In this document: positions 32,513 to 42,000 of the stretch, one piece after another | How the letters are laid out: each line of letters begins with the position of its first letter | How positions within the stretch are numbered: position 1 is the stretch's first letter | NCBI RefSeq assembly: GCF_002563655.1 | Contig: NZ_PDIY01000001.1 | Location: 1,483,501-1,547,500 of the forward strand | From: Bacillus sp. es.034 | Lineage (GTDB): Bacteria > Bacillota > Bacilli > Bacillales > Bacillaceae_B | Direction: 5' to 3' | Length of the DNA: 64,000 nucleotides | Made by a program: the position numbers and the translations under genes | The notes under the pieces: model-generated | Seen by the model: only the letters and a program-made list of their open reading frames with translations | Databases searched by the model: none | Told to the model about the DNA's origin: nothing

Positions 32513-32695
32513 GTGCTAAGTAATCCCCTCCGGCAGTCCACTAGACTTCTCCAACAAATTATCCTCAACTTATGTAAGAGCAGTTGTTTCCGGTAAGGGT
32601 ATGACCTTATCCTCTCGATTTGATATTTCACGTTTTTTCTTCAGAACAACAGCCAGTCTTGAAGAATGGAGTTTTTTTAAATAAGTGACCAATCA

Positions 32696-32733
32696 ATTTG
32701 ATGAAATTCCTCAGAAATAAAATCATATCAAAT
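32696..32733 (+). promoter_or_regulatory. Long-spacer inverted repeat, copy 1 (before receptor A1)
   Basis: ATTTGAT (32696-32702), 24-nt spacer, ATCAAAT (32727-32733). TTGATG (32698-32703) and AATCAT (32721-32726), 17 bp apart, resemble -35 and -10 elements. It lies 109 nt before the A1 start codon. Confidence 0.75.
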
Positions 32734-32842
32734 CATAATAGAATGAAATGGAAACGATCTGGATAGTGAAGAATGAAGTTTTATCGTCGTATAGCGTGCA
32801 CAAAATGAGAAAGAATCAGAATGCGAATAGCAGGTGAGAAAA

Positions 32843-34150
32843 ATGAATGCAACGTTGTTTCAGGAGATTCAGCACTCGATGGAAAAGGTGGGGTGGAGAA
32901 AGATAGACTTAGCACAACGATCGGGGATTCATATGAGTGACATCAGTCGGATTTTTAATCACAAGCAACCACTTTCACTAAAACATCTGGATGCCATTAC
33001 AGCTGCTCTCGGGCAAGTGGAAGGTTCTCTTTATCCGTTTTATGTAGAGGAATGCTTTAATGAGCACCAACTATTGGATAAACGCAGAAGTATCCAGTTC
33101 CTGTATAAGTGCATAACGCTTGGTTACGAGGAGCAGAAACGTGCTCTGTTGCTTGCCATGGGGGCAGAATCGTCAGATACGGTCCGTTCAACCTATTTGA
33201 CCTACATTTTTTCCGTCGCGGAAAAGCTGTTTAATACCAACAAAGAAGAGAAGGCATTACCTCTATATGAGTTGATTGTTGAAAAAGAACCGAATGATTT
33301 TTCAGAACAACTGGCAACTAGTTATTTTAGGCGGTTTTATATAGTGAGAATGACTGAGAATGCACAAATAGCCCTAACGCATGTGTTAGAGCACCTGATG
33401 TGTTTACCGAGAGAAGTTAGAATGGAAGCGTATTTATGGATTACAGCTTATTACTATCGACGTGAGCAATGGAAAGAAGTTCTTTATTACGCGGAGAGAT
33501 TGGAAAGCATGAACAAGGAGGGTGAGTATTATGCAAGAGCCCTGATGTATAAAAGTTTTGCATTGGTACGGCTGGGTGGTTCACTTGAAGAAGTATTGGC
33601 TCTTATTGTCCGATACGCTCAGGAAAACGAATATTTCGCTGAAATAGCTGCTGGGAACCGGTTTGCTGCTTATTTAGATTTTGGCCACTTGGAGTATGCA
33701 GATGAGTATCTTGCCTGGTTAGAAGATAGAGATGATCTATATGTTGGTTTACCAAAAGTGCTAGAGGCATATGTTCAATTGAAACGTATAGAAGATGCGA
33801 AATGGCTCTTGGAATGGTATCAACATATCCTTGATGACATGCCAATTGGTGGAGAACTGTGGCTGAAACAGAAGGTGAATTTAGATTTTCGATATGCCTA
33901 TGCTCTGTACCAGTGTGAAACCCTTTTATTGCCGGAAGGATTGGATGAACTATTAAATGTGGCGAATACAGCAAACCAAATAGGTAATATAGAGAGATTT
34001 AAAAAATGTCTTCTCATTTATTGGAGATACAGGCACCATGCGACAGGTGACCAAAGAAACAAATACATACAACTCTTAGGTATAAATGAACACGAAGAAA
34101 TAAATGAATATAGTTATACACAGCGACGTAACCAATCTATATCTACTTAA
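32843..34150 (+). CDS. HTH/TPR regulator, AimR-like receptor A1
   Basis: 435 residues. N-terminal HTH at about 14-60 (WRKIDLAQRSGIHMSDISRI, then FNHKQPLS), followed by an all-helical, TPR-like body with repeated EALPLY/YYAERLE-type helices. Start ATG 32843 after CAGGTGAG; GTG at 32834 is part of the SD. The layout (short HTH plus long superhelical repeat domain) fits RRNPPA peptide receptors and most resembles AimR-type proteins; no peptide gene is obvious beside it. It is a paralogue of the gene at 44725 and lies directly upstream of subtilase 1. Its promoter carries the 38-nt inverted repeat shared with those genes. Confidence 0.7.
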   Translation: MNATLFQEIQHSMEKVGWRKIDLAQRSGIHMSDISRIFNHKQPLSLKHLDAITAALGQVEGSLYPFYVEECFNEHQLLDKRRSIQFLYKCITLGYEEQKRALLLAMGAESSDTVRSTYLTYIFSVAEKLFNTNKEEKALPLYELIVEKEPNDFSEQLATSYFRRFYIVRMTENAQIALTHVLEHLMCLPREVRMEAYLWITAYYYRREQWKEVLYYAERLESMNKEGEYYARALMYKSFALVRLGGSLEEVLALIVRYAQENEYFAEIAAGNRFAAYLDFGHLEYADEYLAWLEDRDDLYVGLPKVLEAYVQLKRIEDAKWLLEWYQHILDDMPIGGELWLKQKVNLDFRYAYALYQCETLLLPEGLDELLNVANTANQIGNIERFKKCLLIYWRYRHHATGDQRNKYIQLLGINEHEEINEYSYTQRRNQSIST

Positions 34151-34224
34151 TATTCCTAGTAATTAAGTAAGAATAGGTGATTTAAAAAAATGACAAACTG
34201 AAACTCTCTTAATAAAAAAACTGA

Positions 34225-34262
34225 ATTTGATGAAATTTTGCAAAAGTTATATTCTATCAAAT
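34225..34262 (+). promoter_or_regulatory. Long-spacer inverted repeat, copy 2 (before subtilase 1)
   Basis: AATTTGAT (34224-34231), 24-nt spacer, ATCAAATT (34256-34263). A credible promoter fits inside: TTGATG (34227-34232), 17 bp, TATTCT (34250-34255). It lies 46 nt before the chosen start codon. Confidence 0.8.
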
Positions 34263-34308
34263 TTAAATAGTATGAATATAACAAATGAAGAAAGAAGGGA
34301 AAAGGCGG

Positions 34309-37300
34309 ATGAAAAAGAGAATGACTAAAAATGTCACTTTGTTGGCACTCAGTGCTGGTTTAGTAGGCAGTAGTATTGCACCAGCTTCACTAACTCACCA
34401 CGTTCATGCAAAGCCATCTTCAAACATTGATCAAGTACTGTCAAAGCTGACTCCAGAGCAGCGTCAAGCGATTAAACAATTACAAACGAATGACCAGGGA
34501 GGACTGCAACTCTCTCCAGAGGTAGATCAAAAGAGTAACGATACTATTTCTGTCATTGTAGAATTTAAGGATAAGCCGGAAAAGACAGCGGTGCTGGTAG
34601 CGGAGTTAGAAGGAAAAAAACTGTCTAAGACGAAAGCAAAAGAAAAAGTAGACGCAGCACATGAAACCTTCCAGAAAGATCTTCAAACGATTTTCAAGAA
34701 TGATTTGAAACAAAAGAAATCCCCATTCAAAATCAAGCAGGCCTACAAGCATGCCTTTAATGGTGTGGCAATGACCATCCCAGCCAATAAGGCAAAAGCA
34801 CTGCTTGATTCTGAGGCGGTGAAGGCTGTCTGGAGTGATAAGGAAGTTCACATCGAGCCGCCTGTCACAGAAGAAGAATCGAAGCAGAAGGAAGTAACGC
34901 ATACGAATACCACTTTTCCAGGTATTGAAAAACTCCATCATGAAGGCTTTACCGGAGAAGGTGTGAAGGTAGGGATTTTAGATACTGGAATCGACTATGA
35001 TCACCCTGATTTACAAGAGGCCTATAAAGGCGGATATGATTTTGTAGATAACGATAATGATCCGATGGAAACAACCTATGATGATTGGGTGAAAGCAGGG
35101 AAGCCATGGTCTGGATCGCCATATTATACGGAGCATGGAACGCATGTAGCAGGAATCATTGCCGGACAAGGTAAGAACGAATCTGACTATGCAGTAACCG
35201 GTGTAGCGCCGGATGCTGATATTTATGCGTATCGTGTATTAGGTCCTGAAGGCACAGGCAGTACGGGGGCGATTTTAGCCGGGATTGATCAAGCAGTGGA
35301 AGATGATATGGATGTCATTAACATGTCCCTTGGGGCAAGTTACAACGACCCGCTCTATGTGACAAGTATTGCCGTTAACAATGCTGTGCTGGCAGGTGTA
35401 ACGGCAGTAGTGTCAGCAGGAAACTCAGGAAATGGAATGTATACACTTGGTTCACCTGGTACCTCTCCATTGGCGCTTACTGTCGGGGCGAGTGACACAT
35501 CCGTCACGATTCCGACATTTACAGGAACGCTCCATGCAGATGAAAATGTATCAGCGAATTTAAAGCTAATTGCCAGAGGGTTCGATGATAAATTAGAAGA
35601 ATTAGAAGGACAAAATTTGCAAGTTGTAGATGGAGAAAACGGTTCTTATTCTGACAAAGATTTGAATGGGAAAGTGATTCTTGCCACACGTGGTTATATT
35701 GATCTTCGTTCTATGATCAATAATGCGAAAAAAGGTGGGGCGAAAGCTCTTCTATTATATAACGCCTATCCGTTGGAAGATGTGTATTTAGGAGAAGGTT
35801 TTGACTCTCTTCCTGTATTCTCTATAAGCGATGAACAAGGAGCCGCAATGAAGGAAGCTCTGGCTTCTGGGAGTGAAACGTTCTCCTTTGATGAGTTAGG
35901 TGATCCAGTTGTGACCGGAGGGGACGTTCTAGCTGACTTCAGCTCACGTGGCCCTTCCCGCGTCTTATATGATATAAAGCCTGAAGTAACGGCACCCGGG
36001 GTGTCAGTATTATCTACGGTACCATCCTATGTGCATGGAGAAGACCAAATCGGGAACTATAAAAATGCTTATGAACGTTTATCCGGTACCTCCATGGCAT
36101 CGCCAAATGTTGCAGGGGTTGCGGCACTATTAAAACAAACTGACCCTGACATGACGCCTGCCGAGATCAAAACAAGGCTCATGAATACGGCAGCTCCATT
36201 AAATGGAGATTACAGCGTATTTGAAGTTGGCGCAGGTCGTGTGGATCCGTATAAAGCGATTCATGCACAAGCAAATATTCAAGTAAGTGACGAGACGAAA
36301 ACGAGTGATGGAGGAGCGTCGACTCTTTCAGATGAGGGAATCCAAACGATTAAAGAGACGACAGGTGCCCTTAGCTTTGGTGCTAAGACTGTCAATGGAA
36401 AGCATATAAGAGAGACACGTTCGGTCACACTGTACAACAGCAGCGAAGAAACGAAAACGTTCGACGTGAAGGTCGAATTCCAAACTCTTGGAAAAAGGTT
36501 TGATAACGATTATTCCCGTGTGGCAAACGATGCGAAGGCCAACGGTGTCACCGTGGAGACAAAGGACACACTGAAAGTGAAGGCAGGTAAGAAAAAGAAA
36601 ACTGCGGTTACCATGTTAGTTCCGAAAACGGCTGATATAGGAAACTATGAAGGCTATGTGGTGTATACAAATAAAGAAAATCCGGATGAAACGTATCGTG
36701 TTCCATTTGGCATTCATACTGCAGAAGAAGGCATTGATCATATTGAGGTAAATCCGCCTGCTTTTACGACCGCTGTCGAGGCTGGTTATAATGGCATCCG
36801 ATGGTCAGTCGGCCTTAATTTCCAATTGAAATCTCATATGCGTTCAATGGATCTCTTCCTTGTCGATCCAAAAACGAACAAAGAAATCGGTTTTCTTGGT
36901 TCATTTGACGGAATGGGTGCCGATGAAAATATTGAATACTATCTAAGAGGTGTGCTGAACGAAGGTTATTACCATCCGTTAACAGGAAATCCAGATCAGC
37001 CAATCGCGTATGATAAGGAACAAACCGATCCGGGACTATACAATATCAGAATGGTAGGGACAAATGATCAAGGGAAAACCTTTACCTCAGATGCCCCGGT
37101 TTACTATAGCGTTACCCAGCCAGCCCTCGATCTCAACGTAGACTCTGGTGTAGTAGAATATAGTCCGGATCAAACAACGTTACCATTAAACGGTTCTGTT
37201 TACGATCCAGGTGTAGAAGAAATGAAAGCCGGCGGTATGGATGTGTCTCAAGCTAATAATAAGTTTGTTTACGAGTTTGGTAGATACAGCACCGAAGTTC

Positions 37301-38457
37301 CATTAGACGCTGACGGAAATTTTACGTCAGAACTTTCACTGATCCCGGGTGTTTCAGTGCTGCCAGTGAAAATGTATGCAGAAAATATGGCAACAGTCAG
37401 GAACTATTCTAGTTATAAACAGGTATATTATGTGAAACAAGGGACTCAGTATGGAACAGCTATTCCAGATGAAAAGAAGGTAACTGCGGGCGATTCGGTG
37501 ACCGTTACCCTTTCGATGAACAATATGACAAACATGAAGCAAGCGGTGTATTCCTTTGTGAATCCATCGAACGTAGATGTAATAAGCATTAACCCCCACG
37601 CAACATTGAATGGAAAACTGGATATTCAAACAGTAAATTCGGATGTAACCATCGACGGAAAGACGATGGTGAAAACGACCATTACCGCAACTGTAACAGG
37701 TGATGCTGGACAAACAGGGGTATCAGGAAAGGTTCCAATGGTAGACATCACATACAAAGTAAACGAGGATTCTAACGCGTTGGATACAACTTTTAATCAA
37801 TTCGATGTATCATATACCAACATAGATGATACGATGAAATCCGTCAGTGGTATTAGTATCCCTTACCATGTAGAGCGGACGTACTCGGTTTTGAAATCGC
37901 ATGTATTTCCTGAAGCATTTAAGAATCCTTGGGTACCAGATGAGCCATTAACACAATTTGATTATGTAAAAGCAGGCACAAAAGTAAAAGTGACAGATGA
38001 AGCAGGAAAAGAATATCCAAACGGTTTTGGAATAGAAAACTATACGACTACTGCTTTCTTCTCAGCTAAATTACCACTAACGGACAAACCATTCACTTTC
38101 GAGGTGGAGACGCCGGGACATTTCAAGGTGAAGAAAACATTTACAATCGGGTTGATAGAAAATGGTGAAGTGAAACCTTATGGGAAAGCAATCTTTCCTG
38201 AACCTGCACCTGCTGGAGATGTGAACCAAGATAATGTGATTGATGTGAAAGACGCGCTTTCCATTCAATCAAACTGGGACACAGACAAACGCGAAGCAGA
38301 TATTAACTTTGATGGAGTAGTAGACGGAAAGGATATGCAATTTGTCATCAATAATTACATGATGCAAAATCCTTGGATGGATAACTCTCCAGAACCTCTG
38401 AAAACACAAAATGGAGAAACATTAGAAAGTGTGTTGGAGGAATTAAATATTCAGTAA
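34309..38457 (+). CDS. Subtilase 1: Vpr-like S8 protease with cohesin-like and dockerin domains
   Basis: 1,382 residues from ATG 34309 (AAGAAGGGAAAAGG upstream; an ATG at 34285 would add 8 residues). Signal peptide about 1-34; I9 propeptide about 80-185 (TISVIVEFKDKPEK to WSDKEVHIEPP); S8 catalytic domain with Asp225 (ILDTGIDYDHPDL), His276 (EHGTHVAG) and Ser595 (GTSMASPNVAG); an inserted PA domain about 445-530; Fn3-like beta domains; a cohesin-like beta-sandwich about 1058-1195 (VTAGDSVTVTLSMNNM); a CarboxypepD_reg-like domain; and a type-I dockerin from about 1304 (GDVNQDNVIDVKDAL, ADINFDGVVDGKD). No LPXTG is seen. Secreted. It follows receptor A1 and its promoter carries the shared inverted repeat. 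Confidence 0.9.
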   Translation: MKKRMTKNVTLLALSAGLVGSSIAPASLTHHVHAKPSSNIDQVLSKLTPEQRQAIKQLQTNDQGGLQLSPEVDQKSNDTISVIVEFKDKPEKTAVLVAELEGKKLSKTKAKEKVDAAHETFQKDLQTIFKNDLKQKKSPFKIKQAYKHAFNGVAMTIPANKAKALLDSEAVKAVWSDKEVHIEPPVTEEESKQKEVTHTNTTFPGIEKLHHEGFTGEGVKVGILDTGIDYDHPDLQEAYKGGYDFVDNDNDPMETTYDDWVKAGKPWSGSPYYTEHGTHVAGIIAGQGKNESDYAVTGVAPDADIYAYRVLGPEGTGSTGAILAGIDQAVEDDMDVINMSLGASYNDPLYVTSIAVNNAVLAGVTAVVSAGNSGNGMYTLGSPGTSPLALTVGASDTSVTIPTFTGTLHADENVSANLKLIARGFDDKLEELEGQNLQVVDGENGSYSDKDLNGKVILATRGYIDLRSMINNAKKGGAKALLLYNAYPLEDVYLGEGFDSLPVFSISDEQGAAMKEALASGSETFSFDELGDPVVTGGDVLADFSSRGPSRVLYDIKPEVTAPGVSVLSTVPSYVHGEDQIGNYKNAYERLSGTSMASPNVAGVAALLKQTDPDMTPAEIKTRLMNTAAPLNGDYSVFEVGAGRVDPYKAIHAQANIQVSDETKTSDGGASTLSDEGIQTIKETTGALSFGAKTVNGKHIRETRSVTLYNSSEETKTFDVKVEFQTLGKRFDNDYSRVANDAKANGVTVETKDTLKVKAGKKKKTAVTMLVPKTADIGNYEGYVVYTNKENPDETYRVPFGIHTAEEGIDHIEVNPPAFTTAVEAGYNGIRWSVGLNFQLKSHMRSMDLFLVDPKTNKEIGFLGSFDGMGADENIEYYLRGVLNEGYYHPLTGNPDQPIAYDKEQTDPGLYNIRMVGTNDQGKTFTSDAPVYYSVTQPALDLNVDSGVVEYSPDQTTLPLNGSVYDPGVEEMKAGGMDVSQANNKFVYEFGRYSTEVPLDADGNFTSELSLIPGVSVLPVKMYAENMATVRNYSSYKQVYYVKQGTQYGTAIPDEKKVTAGDSVTVTLSMNNMTNMKQAVYSFVNPSNVDVISINPHATLNGKLDIQTVNSDVTIDGKTMVKTTITATVTGDAGQTGVSGKVPMVDITYKVNEDSNALDTTFNQFDVSYTNIDDTMKSVSGISIPYHVERTYSVLKSHVFPEAFKNPWVPDEPLTQFDYVKAGTKVKVTDEAGKEYPNGFGIENYTTTAFFSAKLPLTDKPFTFEVETPGHFKVKKTFTIGLIENGEVKPYGKAIFPEPAPAGDVNQDNVIDVKDALSIQSNWDTDKREADINFDGVVDGKDMQFVINNYMMQNPWMDNSPEPLKTQNGETLESVLEELNIQ

Positions 38458-38463
38458 GGAAAT

Positions 38464-38495
38464 AGAGCAATGGCCAATGGGTCGTTGCTCTTTTT
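38464..38495 (+). terminator. Terminator of subtilase 1
   Basis: AGAGCAA, 14-nt loop, TTGCTCT, then T5. Confidence 0.7.
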
Positions 38496-38721
38496 GTGGA
38501 GTGAAATATATCTAGTGGGTAGCAGGACAGACTGATCGAATAGATAGCGTATTTTAAAGGAGATTTCCGTTTTTATCTAAAAAGGGAGGGAATTTTATAG
38601 GAGTTTGTTGGTCCTCTTGCCTACTACCATACTCACGGATCAGTGGATATTTGTTGCTTAATAAGAATATGTTTTTTTGAAAATATGTTAATTTTTATTA
38701 GCTCTCAATTTCGTTGCTAAC

Positions 38722-38946
38722 GTGTTATTGCAGAGGAAATGCACTATTACACACTTCCAAACGAATAGTTCTAAAACCTCGAAATCTCCTGGATCATTTT
38801 TACTACAAAATTATCCACCGATGCATGAACAAATGTCAAATATGAACCGTTCCTTCTGTAATGCATGGATGCAACAGGACAATTCCCCCCATTGTCCCAA
38901 TATGGAAGATTATATAAAATTTGAACTAGGGTACCCATTACATTGA
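38722..38946 (+). CDS. Small ORF of unknown function between the subtilases
   Basis: A 74-codon frame (GTG start) whose C-terminal half looks protein-like: Met/Asn/Gln/Pro-rich with two Cys and a conserved-looking end (NMEDYIKFELGYPLH). No convincing SD precedes the GTG or the internal ATGs (38821, 38836). A 9-codon frame MHYYTLPNE starts at 38739 in another frame after AGAGGAA, so the gene could be frameshifted near 38760. I do not recognise it; its composition resembles small spore-coat proteins. The rest of the 580-nt gap is AT-rich with no other feature seen. Confidence 0.35.
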   Translation: MLLQRKCTITHFQTNSSKTSKSPGSFLLQNYPPMHEQMSNMNRSFCNAWMQQDNSPHCPNMEDYIKFELGYPLH

Positions 38947-39038
38947 ATAGATTTATTTATTAGTTGGTTGGTTGTATGTCTCTTTTGTCACCCGTTAATT
39001 AGTAGTGTTAAACATTAAAGACAATCAGGGGGAATAGT

Positions 39039-42000
39039 ATGAAGACAGAAAGGCTTAAACCCATATTTAAGGGCACGTTAATTGCTAGTTTGCTGGTTTC
39101 TGCAGGTTTGCCATCAGGAGCAATTGCTGAGCGAAATTTTCAGAATAAACAGAAAAATATAGAGCAGATGTTGATGAACTTAACGGATCAGCAAAGGAAG
39201 GCATTGAAAGAGCTGGAAATCTCGCCTGGTTTCACCATATCACCCGAGATAAACCAAAATAGCTCTGAAATGGTTGACGTAATCGTCGAATTTAATCAGG
39301 CTCCTGCAAAAGTAGAAGTTGCAAAGCAAGCTGTCAAAGGGAAAAAAATGTCTTTATCTTCTGCAAAAGAAAAAGCAGAAAGCGAGCATGATACGTTTAA
39401 AAAAGAGTGGAAAAAGGTCAAAAAATTAAATAGGCCAGATGATGAAAAAATGGAAGATGCCAAGATAACGAAAGAATTCCACGCAGCATTCAATGGGGTA
39501 GCGATGACGTTGCCGGCAAGGGCAGTTCAAGAGCTGCTCAGTACAGGAGTCGTGAAACGAGTATGGAAGGATAATGAAGTTAAGCTTGATCTCCCACAAG
39601 AGGCAAAAGAAATGAATTCAGGGACTCCAACCCATGCAGATGACAGTCTTTCACAAATTGGTGCGGACAAGCTTCACCAAGAGAATATTACAGGTGAAGG
39701 GATTAAAGTAGGGGTTATTGATACAGGTATTGACTATAACCATCCGGATTTAAAAGACTCTTATAAAGGCGGATACGATTTTGTCGATAATGATTCAGAT
39801 CCGATGGAGGCGACTTATCAAGAGTGGAAGGATTCCGGGAAGCCTGAATTCAATGGTTCCAGTTATTATACATACCATGGAACACACGTTTCCGGGTCCA
39901 TCGCGGCATCCAAGGAAAACAGCTCTCCAGCGGCCGTAAAGGGGGTAGCCCCTGATGTCGATCTTTATGTGTACAGAGTGTTGGGTCCATATGGAAGTGG
40001 ATCGACCGCTGCTGTAATGGCAGGGATTGACAAGTCAGTAACAGATGGTATGGATGTTATCAACCTGTCTCTAGGGTCGAATATTAATGACCCTCTTAAT
40101 CCGTCGTCTATAGCGGTTAACAATGCCATGCTCTCTGGTGTGGTTACGGTCGTTGCGGCAGGTAACACAGGCCCTAATGAAAAAACACTGGGATCTCCAG
40201 GATCGTCTGCATTAGGAATAACAGTTGGTGCCAGCGATGTGTCAGTAACGATCCCGACCATTACTGCCAATTCGGGAGATCAAGAAATTAAGGATATGAA
40301 GCTGTTAGCACAAAATTTCACAGATAACTTGGAAGACCTCCAGAATATGACCCTTCCAATTGCTGAAGTGGGGATCGGGACACAAAGCGATTTTAAAGAT
40401 GTTGATGTAGCTGGTAAGGTAGCGTTCATAGAACGCGGCCTCATTACTTTCGATGAAAAAGTGCAAAACGCAAAAGATGCAGGTGCTAAAGCGGCGATTA
40501 TTTATAACAATGTGGATGGTGAAATAGAAGCTTTTATAGGCAAAGGGACTAATTATATACCTGCTTTCCGCCTATCAAAGGCTGAAGGGGAACAACTGAA
40601 ATCACAAGCAGAAATTACCTTTGAGTCATTAGGAAGCGTCAAGACAGGGGGAGATCATTTAGCGGAATTCAGTTCGAGAGGGCCAGCTCACGGGAATGAT
40701 GACGTTAAACCAGATGTCGTTGGACCAGGTGTGGCGATATCCTCAACTTTTCCTGAGTTTATCAATCATCCCGAAGAGGGAGAAAGTTATGATACTGCAT
40801 ATGGCCTTCTAAGTGGAACATCAATGGCCTCTCCTCACGTAACAGGTGCTGCAGCACTCATCATGCAAGCTCATCCCGAATACACACCTTTTGAAGTGAA
40901 GGAAGCGTTGATGAATACTGCTGATGAAATGAATGGTGACTATTCCGTTAATGAAGTTGGCGCTGGCCGGATTGATGTTCATGAGGCAGCCCATGCGGAT
41001 ACATTGGTGAAGGTTCTGGACAAAACGATGCATGAACAAGATGGCAGCCTTGTCGAAATCGATGAAGAAACGGGTTCCATTGCTTTTGGCACTCACTTTA
41101 AAGAGGGAGAAGGACATATTGAAGACAGCAGAAAAGTAGTCATTCAAAATTTAAATGAAAAAGATACGAAGGAATTTATCACAAATGTTGAATTTTTACC
41201 GGCTAAGGGACAGATTCAAGATGCCGGCAAAAATGGGGTAGAAGTAACGATGCCCGATACGATATCTGTAGAAGCAGGAAAATCTGCAGCAATTGAGCCG
41301 GTTATTCGTGTTTCAGAAGTTGCGGAAATCGGACGTTATGAAGGATACATTCACCTTGTCAATTCGAAAAATGAAGAAGAGAACTACCAAATCCCTTTTG
41401 CCATCCGTGTAACAGATAAAGGATTTGAGAAGATGGAATTGACAAGACCGATGATTACAAATGACCCCGTCAATATGCATCCGTATACGACGCCATATAC
41501 CAATGCAATCATCAATTTATCAAGCCCATTAAAGACGATTGATATGTTGGTGAGAGATGAATCCGGGGAAGCAATTGGATTTATGGGGACCATCGATGCA
41601 AGCCATTTAATGACTGGTATTGATTATTGGGGCGATAAAATGTTTACTGGACTGGTATACCCATTCACCAATGATCCTTCCCAGCCAGTTTCTGAGGAAA
41701 AGGTGAAATTGCCGCAAGGTATTTATACGTTTGAAATGATCGGGTATGATGAGCAGGGTAAAGCATATAGTAAGGACGACATTGTTATGATTGACAATAC
41801 TTCTCCAAAAGTGGAACTATCCATGGAACCTGGCCTGTATGAAGTAAATGATTCAATGTATACGGCCGAAGATGGATATGATGGCCAAGCAATATGGGTA
41901 CATGGAAATGTATACGATGATGCCGTCGACAAGCTCAAAGAGAAAGGTATCAATATTGATCAATCAATCCATGGTGTACTTTGGTGGGAATACAACTTCT

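Noticed and set aside
32618..32624. Extra ATTTGAT before receptor A1, and others near 25767 and 56143
   Set aside because: None has a matching ATCAAAT 24 nt downstream, so they are single half-sites expected by chance in AT-rich DNA.
34172..34194. AGGTGA followed by ATG ACA AAC TGA after receptor A1 as a peptide gene
   Set aside because: It encodes only three residues; too short to support as a signal peptide.
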